64,000 bases of DNA from Pseudomonas sp. MWU13-2105 (GCF_023242315.1 NZ_JALLIY010000012.1:124001-188000); one strand, 5' to 3'. Positions 49,036-57,898 are shown, numbered from the stretch's first letter. Notes: generated by a model from the sequence alone, not told the origin. A program made the numbers and translations.

Positions 49036-49736
49036 TCAGCCAAAGGCATCCAGCGACGGGTCCGTCGCTCAAGCCGTCCCGACAGGTAGTTGGACACCAG
49101 CGTCACCGCGTAATACAGCGCGGCGGCCGTGAGGTAGAACAACAGATAGTGGCGCGTCGACCCCGCGCCCTGCTTGGCGGTGTACAACAGCTCGTTGGTG
49201 CCGACCACGCTGATCAGCGCGCTGTCCTTGATCAGGTTGATCCACAGGTTGGCCATCCCGGCCATGGCGTAGGGCGCCATGATCGGCAAAGTGACCCGCC
49301 GGAACAGGCCGAAACCGCTCAAGCCGAAGGCCCTAGCCGCCTCGATCTGGCCGTAGGGAATCGCCTGGATCGCCGCGCGGAAAATCTCCGAGGCATAGGC
49401 GCCCTGGACCAGCCCCAGCACCAGGATCGCCGCCAACGGGCCGCTGACATTCAGCGCGTCATAGCCGAGCCGGGCCATCAGCGAATTGAGCAACATGGAG
49501 CCGACGTAGTACAGCAAGAGGATCAGCAACAACTCCGGAACCGCCCGGAACAACGTGGTGTAGCCGCGCATCAGCGCCGCGATCGGTTTCGGCGCGCCCA
49601 GCTTGAGGCAGGCCACCAGCAATCCGACGAACAGCCCGACCGCAAAGGCCCCGGCCGATATCTGCAGGGTCATCCAGAGCCCCTTCAACAGCGCACTGCC
49701 CCATCCCTGTTCGCTGAAATCGATCAATTCGAACAT
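49032..49736 (-). CDS. amino-acid ABC importer permease 1
   Basis: A 234-residue HisQ-type permease starting MFELIDFSEQGWGSALLKGLWMTLQISAGAFAVGLFVGLLVA, with the EAA loop IEAARAFGLSGFGLFRRVTLPIMAPYAMAG. It is placed between the binding protein gene and permease 2. An in-frame ATG 36 bases upstream is not supported by the family. Confidence 0.88.
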   Translation of the reverse strand: MFELIDFSEQGWGSALLKGLWMTLQISAGAFAVGLFVGLLVACLKLGAPKPIAALMRGYTTLFRAVPELLLILLLYYVGSMLLNSLMARLGYDALNVSGPLAAILVLGLVQGAYASEIFRAAIQAIPYGQIEAARAFGLSGFGLFRRVTLPIMAPYAMAGMANLWINLIKDSALISVVGTNELLYTAKQGAGSTRHYLLFYLTAAALYYAVTLVSNYLSGRLERRTRRWMPLAE

Positions 49737-49780
49737 CGCTGGCTCTCCAGTCGGTGGCCTTGAAAGCGCCACCTCAGTCT

Positions 49781-49851
49781 GTAGGAGCAGGGCTTGCCCG
49801 CGAAAGGGCCCTTGAGGACGCCAAAAGCTTCGCGGGCGAGCCCTGCTCTAC
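49781..49851. repeat. inverted pair of REP elements (second type)
   Basis: GTAGGAGCAGGGCTTGCCCG at 49781-49800 and its inverse, ending at 49851 (CGCGGGCGAGCCCTGCTCTA), flank a 25-bp loop. They lie inside the operon between the binding-protein gene and permease 1, where they may stabilise or attenuate the upstream mRNA. Confidence 0.75.
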
Positions 49852-49906
49852 AAGTTCTGCGTTTTCCTTAGGTTTTGTGTTTAGGCTTGGCCGAACAGCA
49901 TCACCG

Positions 49907-50689
49907 TCAGAACGCAGGTTTGACGCTGGTACCGAAGTAGCTCTGGGAGAGATCGTCGTAGTCCTTGCTCGCCAGCAAGGTCTTGATCGCCTTGTCGAGA
50001 CGCGCCTTGAGCTCGGTGTCATCCTTGCGCAGACCGGCACCCACGCCCTTGCCGAAGATCGGGTCGTACGGCACCGCGCCCAGGTAGGCCAGGTCCTTGG
50101 CATCCGGAGTCTTGACGAAGGCGGTCATGGCCGTGCCGTCCGCCATCATCAGGTCGATGCGCCCGGCAATCAGGTCGGCGTTGGCCGAGTCCTGGGTGTC
50201 GTAGTACTTCACGTCGGCGATCTTCTCGTAGTAGGCCTTCAGGTAGCTGGCACTCACCGTGGAGTTCTGCACGCCGATGATCTTGCCCTTGAGGTCATCC
50301 GGGTACTTCTTCACCGAAGCGCCCTTGGGCCCGACAATCGCGATCACCGAGTCGTAGTAGGCCTTGCTGAAGGCGATCTGTTTTTCACGTTCCTCGGTCA
50401 CCGACATGGAGGAGAAGATCACATCGATCTTCTTCGCCAGCAGCGAGGGGATAATTCCGTCCCAGGCCACTTCCTTGATCTCGCACTCGGCTTTCATTTC
50501 ACTGCACAGCTTGTGGATCAGGTCGACTTCGAAGCCCTTCCATTCACCGTTGGCCTGCTTCTCGGTGTACGGCGGATAGGGTTCGGCCGCGACCGCGAAG
50601 CGGATGGGCGCGGCCTGTGCCGCGCTCATGCCGGCCAGCAGGACACAGGCCACGCCCGTCAACCAATTTGCCAAACGTCGATTTCCCAT
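49907..50689 (-). CDS. amino-acid ABC importer binding protein (basic amino-acid type)
   Basis: A 260-residue periplasmic binding protein with a Sec signal ending AAQA, then IRFAVAAEPYPPYTEKQANGEWKGFEVDLIHKLCSEM and the lid segments IDVIFSSMSVTEEREKQIAFSKAYYDS and IDLMMADGTAMTAFV. It is of the lysine/arginine/ornithine-binding type. With the two permeases and the fused ATPase encoded upstream it makes a complete importer. Confidence 0.88.
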   Translation of the reverse strand: MGNRRLANWLTGVACVLLAGMSAAQAAPIRFAVAAEPYPPYTEKQANGEWKGFEVDLIHKLCSEMKAECEIKEVAWDGIIPSLLAKKIDVIFSSMSVTEEREKQIAFSKAYYDSVIAIVGPKGASVKKYPDDLKGKIIGVQNSTVSASYLKAYYEKIADVKYYDTQDSANADLIAGRIDLMMADGTAMTAFVKTPDAKDLAYLGAVPYDPIFGKGVGAGLRKDDTELKARLDKAIKTLLASKDYDDLSQSYFGTSVKPAF

Positions 50690-50716
50690 GATGTTGTCCC
50701 GTCTTTTTATGCTGCG

Positions 50717-52720
50717 TTAGCGAGTCTGATGAGCGTTGACGAATTGTCGGCAACGCTCGCTGCGTGGGTGTACGAACACTTCATCCGGCGAACCGGTTTC
50801 CTCGATCAGCCCTTGATGCAGAAAGGCCACTTTGGAAGAGACATCGCGTGCGAAGGCCATCTCATGGGTCACCAGGATCATGGTCCGGCCTTCTTCGGCG
50901 AGGGAACGGATCACCCGCAGCACTTCCCCGACCAGTTCCGGGTCGAGTGCCGAGGTGGGTTCATCGAACAGCATGACCTTGGGCCGCATGGCCAGGGCCC
51001 GGGCGATGGCCACCCGTTGTTGCTGCCCCCCGGAGAGAAACGCCGGGTATTCGTTGCGCTTGGCCGCGAGGCCCACGCGTTCAAGCAAGGCTTCGGCCCG
51101 TTCAATGGCCTCCGCCCGACTCTCACGCAGGACCTGGGTCGGCGCTTCGATGAGGTTTTCCAGCACCGTGCGATGGGGCCAGAGATTGAAGTTCTGGAAC
51201 ACCATGCCCAGGCTGGATCGGATGCGTACCAGTTGCTTGGCATCGGCCACCAGCGGCGCACCGGGCCGGTCGAAGTTCAGGTGAATACTTTCGCCGTCCA
51301 CCAGGATGCGGCCCTGGTCCGGCACTTCGAGCATGTTGATGCAGCGCAACAAGGTGCTCTTGCCCGAGCCGCTGGCGCCGATCAGCGAGATCACCTCGCC
51401 CTCGCGGGCCGTCAGGGACACGCCCTTGAGCACCTCGATATTGCCGAAGCGCTTGTGCAGGCGATCGACCTCGATCATGGTCTTGGTCGCGGCAGGTTGC
51501 GCAGCGTTTTCAACCGTCACGCCACTGATCAGCGGCCGCGGCGGCTCGCCCCTGAGTACCCGGACAAAATCACGGACACGTTGGCAGGCCTGGGCCAGGC
51601 GTTCTTCGCCGAGGGTGAAGGAGATCCGCACAAAGCCTTGCGCCGGTTCACCAAAGGCCGCCGCATCCAGCACCGAGACCCCGGCTTCGCGAAACAGCCG
51701 CCAGGCGAATTCCAGGGAGCTCAGCCCGGTCTCGCGCACGTCCACCAGCACGAACATGCCGGCATCGGGCTTGAGTACGCTGATGCCCGGGCAATCGGAC
51801 AAGCCCGCCACCACCAGGTCACGGCGACGGCGATAGATCTCGCTCATTCCCCGGGTCACTTCGTCATGGGCCAACACCGCCTTGAGCGCGGCCTCCATGA
51901 CAAACCCCGGCAGGCCGTAGAGCATGCTCAACACCAGGTTTTCGGCATGGGCGACCAGCACCGGGTCGGCGATGATCCAGCCGATCCGCCAGCCGGTCAT
52001 GGCATGGGACTTGGACAGGCTGCCGACGGTCACGCAGCGCTCGGCCATGCCCGGCAGCGCTGCCAGGCTGACGTGCTCGCGCTCGAATGCGAGGCTCTCG
52101 TAGACCTCGTCCACCACCACCCAGAGGTCATGGGCGATGGCCAGCTCGGCAATGCCTTGCAGCTCCTCGCGGCTGAGCACCACGCCGGTGGGGTTGTTCG
52201 GATTGGAGAAAAAGATCGCCCGGGTGCGTGGCGTGATGGCCTTGGCCAGCCGCGCGACATCGAGACGAAAGCCACTGTCCGCCGCGCACGGTACCCGCAC
52301 CAGGGTCGCCCCGGAGGCCTTGAGGGTGGCCTCGTAGGTCACGTACATCGGGTCCAGGGCAATCACCTCGTCACCGGCACCGAGCAGGCACAGCGAGGTG
52401 ATGAACAAGGCGTTCTGCGCACCGGCCACGGTGATCACGTTTTCAGCTTGCAGCGAACGCTCCAGGCGCTGGCTATAGCGCGCGGCGATGGCTTCGCGCA
52501 GGGCCAGGCGACCGGCGATTTCGGTGTAGTGGGTGTCGCCTTCGCGAAGCGCCTGGATGGCCGCTTCGGTGATGAAGTCGGGGGTGGGGAAATCCGGGTC
52601 GCCGACGCTGAGGATGATCACATCCTCGCCGCGACGCTGGGCCTCGAACGCCGCGTGATGAATGTCCCAGGCGGCCACACCGTCACCAGAGATCCGCTCA
52701 ACAAAAGGTGAAAACCGCAT
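50717..52720 (-). CDS. aruH: AruH aminotransferase fused to ABC importer ATPase
   Basis: A 667-residue single open frame. Residues 1 to about 385 are a fold-type I aminotransferase (MRFSPFVERISGDGVAAWDIHHAAFEAQRRGEDVIILSVGDPDFPTP, PLP lysine K237 in GSLSKSHAMTG) closely matching arginine:pyruvate transaminase AruH. A linker of about 25 residues follows. Residues 415-667 are an amino-acid ABC ATPase with Walker A GASGSGKST (448-456), the signature LSGGQQQRVAIARAL, and Walker B VMLFDEPTSALDP. No stop or ribosome site separates the two parts. This is the only ATPase for the importer genes that follow, so the fusion should serve uptake and first-step metabolism together. An operator palindrome precedes it. 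Confidence 0.88.
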   Translation of the reverse strand: MRFSPFVERISGDGVAAWDIHHAAFEAQRRGEDVIILSVGDPDFPTPDFITEAAIQALREGDTHYTEIAGRLALREAIAARYSQRLERSLQAENVITVAGAQNALFITSLCLLGAGDEVIALDPMYVTYEATLKASGATLVRVPCAADSGFRLDVARLAKAITPRTRAIFFSNPNNPTGVVLSREELQGIAELAIAHDLWVVVDEVYESLAFEREHVSLAALPGMAERCVTVGSLSKSHAMTGWRIGWIIADPVLVAHAENLVLSMLYGLPGFVMEAALKAVLAHDEVTRGMSEIYRRRRDLVVAGLSDCPGISVLKPDAGMFVLVDVRETGLSSLEFAWRLFREAGVSVLDAAAFGEPAQGFVRISFTLGEERLAQACQRVRDFVRVLRGEPPRPLISGVTVENAAQPAATKTMIEVDRLHKRFGNIEVLKGVSLTAREGEVISLIGASGSGKSTLLRCINMLEVPDQGRILVDGESIHLNFDRPGAPLVADAKQLVRIRSSLGMVFQNFNLWPHRTVLENLIEAPTQVLRESRAEAIERAEALLERVGLAAKRNEYPAFLSGGQQQRVAIARALAMRPKVMLFDEPTSALDPELVGEVLRVIRSLAEEGRTMILVTHEMAFARDVSSKVAFLHQGLIEETGSPDEVFVHPRSERCRQFVNAHQTR

Positions 52721-52778
52721 GCCAGTGCCTCGTTCGAATTTGAAGAAACGCAAGCCCGCAACCCGCCGGGATGGAGCC

Positions 52779-52807
52779 AACATAGTCGAAGCTGAACAGT
52801 CGTTCAA
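52779..52807 (-). promoter_or_regulatory. aruH-fusion promoter with TetR-type operator, copy 2
   Basis: On the minus strand TTGAAC (complement of 52802-52807) and TATGTT (complement of 52779-52784) are 17 bases apart, a good promoter. The operator CTGAACAGTCGTTCAA at 52792-52807 overlaps the -35 element, a repressor-like position. It differs from copy 1 mainly in the central bases. Confidence 0.55.
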
Positions 52808-52873
52808 TAGCAAAAAAGCGCCAGCTTCGCGTTCAGCGCAAACAGGTCGTTTTCACGACAGTCGTGCCGTTTT

Positions 52874-54292
52874 TCAGCACTGGATCGCCTTGGTTTCAAC
52901 GAATTCCGCCAGCCCTTCCTCACCCCATTCGCGACCGTTGCCCGATTGCTTGTAGCCACCGAAGGGAGCGCGGTAGTTGAAGGCCGCGCCGTTGACGAAG
53001 CACTGCCCGGCGCGCAACCCGCGCGCCAGTTCCAGGGCGCGGGCCGGGGTGCCGGCCCAGACTGCGCTGGACAGGCCGAAGGGCGACTCGTTGGCCAGGC
53101 GCACGGCCTGTTCTTCGTCCTCGTAGGGCATCAGGCAGAGCACCGGGCCGAAAATTTCCTCCTGGGCGATGCGCATGCCGTTATCGACCTCGGCAAACAG
53201 CGTTGGGCGCACGTAGAAACCGCGTTCCAGTCCACTCGGCACTGCGGCGCCGCCACTCAACAGCCGGGCGCCCTCCTGCTGTCCGACGCGGATGTAATCG
53301 AGCACGGTACGGCGCTGGGACGCCGAACACATGGGGCCGAGAAAGCTCTGCGGGTCCAGCGGATCACCGACCCTGAGGCTTTCGCTTTCGGCCCGCGCCA
53401 GTTCCAGCGCCTCGGCGTAGCGGCTGTGGGGAATCAGCATGCGGGTCAAGGCGGTGCAGGTTTGCCCGGAGTTGATCATCACGTCCTGCACGCCATGGCG
53501 CACGGCGGCGCCGAGGTCGGCATCGGCGGTGATCAGAAAGGGCGACTTGCCACCCAGCTCCAGGCACACGCGCTTGACCGTCGGCGCGGCGGCCAGCGAC
53601 ACCCGCACGCCGGCGGCGGTCGAGCCGGTGAACGAGACCATGTCCACGTCCGGGTGCCGGGCCAGGGCTTCGCCGACCTTGGCGCCGGGGCCGCTGACCA
53701 GGTTGAAGACCCCGGCCGGCAGGCCGATGGCGTCGATCATTTCGGCCAGCAGGAAAGCATGCAGCGGGGTTTCCTGGCTCGGCTTGACCACCACCGTGCA
53801 GCCTGCCGCCAGGGCCGGCGCGAGTTTGCCGATCAGTTGATGCAGGGGGTAATTCCACGGATTGATAAAGGCGCAGACGCCTACCGCCTCGCGAATCACC
53901 AGGGAGTTGCCGACCTCGCGCGGCTGCTCCATCAGCGCGGCGATTTCGGCGTAGCTGAGCAGGCCTTCCAGCGGGCCGTCGACCTGGACCGACTGGCACC
54001 ATTGCACCGGCATGCCCAGTTCGGCGGTGATCAGCGCGGCCATTTCCCCGGCGCGGGCCTTGAGTTGCTGGCCCAGCGCGCGGATGTAGCTGGCGCGTAC
54101 GCTGGCCGGGGTTCGTGACCAGTTGGAGAAGGCCCGGCGCGCGGCGGTGACGGCGCGTTCGACATCCCGTTCATCGCCGAGGGGGACATGCCCGGTCACG
54201 GTTTCGGTGGCCGGGTTGATCACTTCGGCGACGCCACTGCCATGGGGCACGACCCAGTCGCCGTTGATGTAAAGATGGGTGTAGGTGGTCAT
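52874..54292 (-). CDS. aldehyde dehydrogenase (probably 4-guanidinobutanal)
   Basis: A 472-residue NAD(P)-dependent aldehyde dehydrogenase with the glutamate motif LELGGKSPFL and the catalytic cysteine in NSGQTCTALTRM, plus the C-terminal FGGYKQSGNGREWG. The place between aruI and the aruH fusion on the same strand suggests oxidation of 4-guanidinobutanal to 4-guanidinobutyrate, the step done by KauB in P. aeruginosa. That substrate is inferred from context. Confidence 0.88.
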   Translation of the reverse strand: MTTYTHLYINGDWVVPHGSGVAEVINPATETVTGHVPLGDERDVERAVTAARRAFSNWSRTPASVRASYIRALGQQLKARAGEMAALITAELGMPVQWCQSVQVDGPLEGLLSYAEIAALMEQPREVGNSLVIREAVGVCAFINPWNYPLHQLIGKLAPALAAGCTVVVKPSQETPLHAFLLAEMIDAIGLPAGVFNLVSGPGAKVGEALARHPDVDMVSFTGSTAAGVRVSLAAAPTVKRVCLELGGKSPFLITADADLGAAVRHGVQDVMINSGQTCTALTRMLIPHSRYAEALELARAESESLRVGDPLDPQSFLGPMCSASQRRTVLDYIRVGQQEGARLLSGGAAVPSGLERGFYVRPTLFAEVDNGMRIAQEEIFGPVLCLMPYEDEEQAVRLANESPFGLSSAVWAGTPARALELARGLRAGQCFVNGAAFNYRAPFGGYKQSGNGREWGEEGLAEFVETKAIQC

Positions 54293-54386
54293 TGTTATTG
54301 TTTTCCATCATCGGGGAGAACGTGGTTTACCGGTGGAGTTTTGTCAGGCTTGAGGGCCCTTTCGCGTCAGCACAGGCGCAGCCGCT

Positions 54387-56018
54387 TCACCGGGCGCAGG
54401 CGTGCTTGAGCTCGATCAGCGTCACCCCGGCGTGGCCAAAGCCCGTCCGCAGATCGCGTTCCAGCTCATCCAGACTCTGCGGCTCACACAGGCTGCAACC
54501 GAACGCCCGGGCCAACAGGGCGAAATCCGGATTGCGCGGCAACACCCCCACCGGCTCGATATCCAGGCTGAGCATGTCGTCACGGATCTGCCCGAGGGAA
54601 TCGTTGTTCCAGAGCAGCACCACCAACGGGCTGTCCAGCTCCTCGACAGCCGTCGCCAGTTCCTGGACCGTGTAGAGAAAACCACCGTCGCCGACCAGCA
54701 CCAGACCGGGACGCCGCGGTGCGCCGAACTTGGCGCCGATCCCCGCCGGCAAACCGTAACCGAGGGTGCCGTAGCCGGTGGGGTGCAACCAGCTGCGCGG
54801 GGCCCGGCTGGCAAAGGCGTAGTTGCCCGTGTACGCCAGCTGGGTCATGTCGCTGCTGATAACGGTGTCGGCCGGCATCGCCGCCGCGATGCGGTCGAGA
54901 ATCTGCTGGTGGATCGTCTGCAGCGGACCGTGGCCGGCGCGTACAGCCGCGCGTAATGCCACCACCGCCTTGACCGCCGCATGGGAATCCCGGGCCTGCG
55001 CCGGCAGGCGTGTCAGCAAGTCGGCAAGGGTCTGCTGTGCATCCCCCCGCAACGCCACGGCACAGGGATAGAAATCGTTGAACTTGCGCGAGTCGATATC
55101 GATCCGGATCACCTCGCCGGTCAACGGCAAGCGTTCACGCCAGTAATCGGTATCGGCCATTTCGGTGCCGACTGCGAGGACCACATCGGCTTGCGCGATC
55201 AGCGCCCAACCGGGCTCGACGCACAGGCTCGAACCGGCATTCAACGGCGCATCGGGTGCCAGCAAGCCTTTACCGGCGACGCTGGTGAACAGCGGCGCGG
55301 CCAGGCGCTCGCTCAAGGCCTGCAACTCGGCCCCGGCGGCCAACGCACCGCCACCGGCGATAATCATCGGCCGCTTGGCCTGTTGCAGCCGCCGGGCGGC
55401 CTCTTCCAGGGCTTGAGCGCTCGGTAGCCCGCGTCCGGGGCGGCGCACCACCTCACGGCTCCAGTCACGGCTGATCGGCCCGGCCAGCACATCCAGCGGC
55501 ACCGAGATATGCACCGGGCGTGGCCGCTCGCTGTCGAACACGGCGAAAGCGCGGGCGATCAGTTCCGGCAGGTCGTCGGTGCTCAGGGCCACCGCCGAAA
55601 ACGCGGTGATGGGCGCGGTAATCGCCCGCTGGTCCTGGGTTTCATGCAGGCAACCCCAGCCTTTGCCGAGGCTGGCGGTGTGATTGACGCTGGAAATCAC
55701 CAGCAGCGCAATCGAGTCGGCATAGGCCTGGCCGATGGCGGTCGCGGCGTTGGTCACGCCGGGGCCGCTGATGATGAAACAGACGCCAGGCTTGCCGCTG
55801 ACCCGGGCATAACCGTCGGCCATGAAACCGGCGCCCTGCTCGTGGCGGGTCAGCACATGACGGATGCCGCTGCCGGGCAGGCCGCGGTAGAGCTCCAGGG
55901 TGTGCACGCCGGGAATGCCGAACACCGTGTCGACACCGTAATGGGCCAGCAGACGCACCAGGGCCTGGCCGCCGGTGAGCGTGGTGGAAGAAGCTTGCAG
56001 GGTCGATTGGGAGCTCAT
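54387..56018 (-). CDS. aruI: 5-guanidino-2-oxopentanoate decarboxylase
   Basis: A 543-residue thiamine diphosphate enzyme (GGQALVRLLAHYGVDTVFGIPGVHTLELYRGL at the start; TPP-binding GDGGFLYTVQELATAVEELDSPLVVLLWNNDS near residues 443-475). The region GQAYADSIALLVISSVNHTASLGKGWGCLHETQDQ is typical of AruI. It decarboxylates 2-ketoarginine, the product of AruH, to 4-guanidinobutanal. The ATG at 56018 gives the family length; the frame upstream of it is not conserved-looking. Its promoter carries a TetR-type palindrome. Confidence 0.9.
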   Translation of the reverse strand: MSSQSTLQASSTTLTGGQALVRLLAHYGVDTVFGIPGVHTLELYRGLPGSGIRHVLTRHEQGAGFMADGYARVSGKPGVCFIISGPGVTNAATAIGQAYADSIALLVISSVNHTASLGKGWGCLHETQDQRAITAPITAFSAVALSTDDLPELIARAFAVFDSERPRPVHISVPLDVLAGPISRDWSREVVRRPGRGLPSAQALEEAARRLQQAKRPMIIAGGGALAAGAELQALSERLAAPLFTSVAGKGLLAPDAPLNAGSSLCVEPGWALIAQADVVLAVGTEMADTDYWRERLPLTGEVIRIDIDSRKFNDFYPCAVALRGDAQQTLADLLTRLPAQARDSHAAVKAVVALRAAVRAGHGPLQTIHQQILDRIAAAMPADTVISSDMTQLAYTGNYAFASRAPRSWLHPTGYGTLGYGLPAGIGAKFGAPRRPGLVLVGDGGFLYTVQELATAVEELDSPLVVLLWNNDSLGQIRDDMLSLDIEPVGVLPRNPDFALLARAFGCSLCEPQSLDELERDLRTGFGHAGVTLIELKHACAR

Positions 56019-56066
56019 GCTAGCCCTCGTCTTGTTGGGGTGGGGTGATGGGGGACCGCCAGACGA

Positions 56067-56095
56067 TATTAAACACTCGTTCAATAAGGAAGCAA
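56067..56095 (-). promoter_or_regulatory. aruI promoter with TetR-type operator, copy 3
   Basis: On the minus strand TTGCTT (complement of 56090-56095) and TTAATA (complement of 56067-56072) are 17 bases apart. The operator TTAAACACTCGTTCAA at 56069-56084 covers the spacer and part of the -10 element. One half-site is perfect and the other has a single change from TTGAAC. Confidence 0.55.
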
Positions 56096-56259
56096 CAGGC
56101 TTCCGGATCCTGAAATCACACCTAGGAAATCGTTTATCTATTTGTTTATAAATGTTTTTTATTGAAAAACACGAAATGTCAGGCGGGAGTTGTTACATCT
56201 TCGAACATCTATCGGTCGATTGAAGCCGGACGTGTTTTCATGAACGACACCATCCCGTG

Positions 56260-56340
56260 CAGGCGCCGGCTTGCCGACGATGGCGACGGATCAGACGCTG
56301 CAAGGCTCACTGGCCTCATCGCCGGCAAGCCGGCTCCTAC
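56260..56340. repeat. inverted pair of REP elements (third type)
   Basis: CAGGCGCCGGCTTGCCGACG at 56260-56279 faces the inverse CATCGCCGGCAAGCCGGCTC at 56317-56336. The copy belongs to the same family as 26112-26204 and lies between the ends of the response regulator gene and the aruI promoter region. Confidence 0.65.
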
Positions 56341-56378
56341 ACAGGGTTCGTGGTGTTTTCAGAGGCATTGGCGGCCTG

Positions 56379-57098
56379 CTAGGCCGCCATCGAGGCATTG
56401 GCGGTAAACAGGTAACCGGCCCCGTGGATAGTGATGATCAGTTCCGGCTCGGCCGGATTGTCATGCAGCTTGCGCCGTAAACGCCCCACCAGCACATCGA
56501 TGGAACGATCGTTGGGCATCCATTCGCGATTGCGCAACTGGTCCATCAACTGGTCACGGCTCAAGGTGTGGCCGCTGTTGCGCATGAACACGTTGAGCAG
56601 CTGGAATTCACCGTGGCTGAGCAGGGTTTCACTACCGTCGCAGGCCTTCAGGCGGCGACGGTGGGTGTCCAGGGTCCAGTCGGCGAAATACCTGAGATGC
56701 GCCCCGGTCTGCACCGTGGTTTGGAGATGACACACCCGCCGCGTCAGGTTTCGCGCACGGAAAACCAGCTCACGAGGGTTCAGGGGTTTGACCAGATAAT
56801 CGTCGGCGCCGCCTTCCAGGCCGGCGATCCGCTCGCCGTCATCGTTGCACTCGGAGATCAGGATGATCCCAACCTCCGAGCGCCCTCGCCATTGACGGGT
56901 CAGATGCAGGCTGCACGGCCCCGGCAATTGCATATCGAGCAACACCAGCGCCACTGGAACCTGGCTCAGATAGGCCTCGGCCTGCTCGGCCGACTCGACA
57001 CAGTGGACCTCATACCCATCCTGGGTCAGACACGCCTCCAGTTGTTCACGGATCAGCCGATCGTCCTCGACGACCAGCACGCGCGGCATCACCTTCAT
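56379..57098 (-). CDS. OmpR-family response regulator without adjacent kinase
   Basis: A 239-residue regulator (VMPRVLVVEDDRLIREQLEACLTQDGYEVHCVESAEQAEAYLSQVPVALVLLDMQLPGPCS; DDYLVKPLNPREL; winged helix ending ELIITIHGAGYLFTAN). The phosphoacceptor Asp is in LVLLDMQLP. No kinase is encoded beside it. It lies next to aruI, and in P. aeruginosa the AruR/AruS pair controls aruIH; this could be the AruR equivalent with its kinase elsewhere. The ATG at 57098 is chosen because AGGAG is seven bases upstream; a GTG at 57101 is also in frame. Confidence 0.83.
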   Translation of the reverse strand: MKVMPRVLVVEDDRLIREQLEACLTQDGYEVHCVESAEQAEAYLSQVPVALVLLDMQLPGPCSLHLTRQWRGRSEVGIILISECNDDGERIAGLEGGADDYLVKPLNPRELVFRARNLTRRVCHLQTTVQTGAHLRYFADWTLDTHRRRLKACDGSETLLSHGEFQLLNVFMRNSGHTLSRDQLMDQLRNREWMPNDRSIDVLVGRLRRKLHDNPAEPELIITIHGAGYLFTANASMAA

Positions 57099-57212
57099 CA
57101 CCTGGCTCCTGTTCGTGCCGCAAACGGCCGATTCTTGGAATTATGCGAAGCGGTAGGAATTTTCGATGCACTGTAGCGCTTACTGAACAGTTGATCAACA
57201 AGCCACGAAAGG

Positions 57213-57845
57213 CTATTGGATGAAACGTCGGTAGCCGCCCATTTGCAGGCCATCGACCCAGGCTTCGCAGATCTGCACGCCCTGGGCCGGGGTGAAGGTG
57301 CTGGGGTTGAGCCCGCATTCCAGCCACAGGCCGTCGAGCAAGGCGCTCAGGCCGATAGCCGCCAGGCCGCTGTCGAAACCGCTCCAGCCTTCTTCTTCAG
57401 CCAGCAGGGTCAGGGCCTTGCCCATGATGGTGCGGTACTCACCATAGGAATGATCGTGCGCGCGGTTGATGGCCTCGGCGGTTTTCACCGCCCCCCAGAA
57501 CGCCAGCCAGGCTTCGAGCAGCTCGGGATCGAGCATGCCTTCGGAGAACGAGGCCTCGAAAAACGCCGACAGGTGCCGGCGGGCACCACTGCCCGCCTTC
57601 GCCACCGACTCGCGCAGCAGGCTCATGACCTGCCCGGTGATATGCAGGTAGGCATCGGCCACCAGTTCGTCCTTGCCGCTGTAGTGATGGCTGATCAGCC
57701 CCACCGAGACCCCGGCTTCAGCGCAGATCTTGCGGATCGAGGTGCCGACAAAGCCGTACTTCTTCAGGCAGCGCAAGGTGGCCGCCACCAGATTGGCCTT
57801 GCGCAATTCAGGGTCCATACGCAGAAAACGCGTTTCCTCGGCCAT
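57213..57845 (-). CDS. BetI-like TetR regulator
   Basis: A 210-residue TetR protein (MDPELRKANLVAATLRCLKKYGFVGTSIRKICAEAGVSVGLISHHYSGKDELV; C-terminal DSGLAAIGLSALLDGLWLECGLNPSTFTPAQG). It resembles the TetR at 46826, so two BetI-like paralogues flank the arginine region. A GCTGAC-N13-GTCAGC palindrome is upstream at 57874-57898. Confidence 0.87.
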   Translation of the reverse strand: MAEETRFLRMDPELRKANLVAATLRCLKKYGFVGTSIRKICAEAGVSVGLISHHYSGKDELVADAYLHITGQVMSLLRESVAKAGSGARRHLSAFFEASFSEGMLDPELLEAWLAFWGAVKTAEAINRAHDHSYGEYRTIMGKALTLLAEEEGWSGFDSGLAAIGLSALLDGLWLECGLNPSTFTPAQGVQICEAWVDGLQMGGYRRFIQ

Positions 57846-57873
57846 AGTGCTCCTGCCCTCTTCAACGTCGATG

Positions 57874-57898
57874 GCTGACTGTACAGCGTGCGGTCAGC
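57874..57898. promoter_or_regulatory. candidate operator upstream of the second TetR
   Basis: GCTGAC and GTCAGC are perfect inverse arms separated by 13 bases, directly upstream of the TetR start and at the end of the flavodoxin-fold gene. A single motif; the spacing is wide for TetR proteins, so support is limited. Confidence 0.3.

Larger units (their letters stand above)
56019..56378. other. AT-rich aruI promoter region and REP pair
   Basis: A 360-bp gap with no gene. The part next to aruI carries the promoter and operator (56067-56095). The centre (56130-56175) is strongly AT-rich (for example TTTATCTATTTGTTTATAAA). The rest holds an inverted REP pair at about 56260-56290 and 56317-56340 of the CGCCGGCTTGCCGACGATG type. 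Confidence 0.6.

Noticed and set aside
51400..51500. The idea that aruH and the ATPase are two genes
   Set aside because: No stop codon is present between the domains and no ribosome site precedes the internal Met415, so one protein is the better reading, though a sequencing error cannot be excluded.
49754..52711. Open frame of 985 codons on the plus strand
   Set aside because: Antisense to the binding protein and aruH fusion. The product is low in recognisable motifs and mirrors the third-position GC bias of the true genes.
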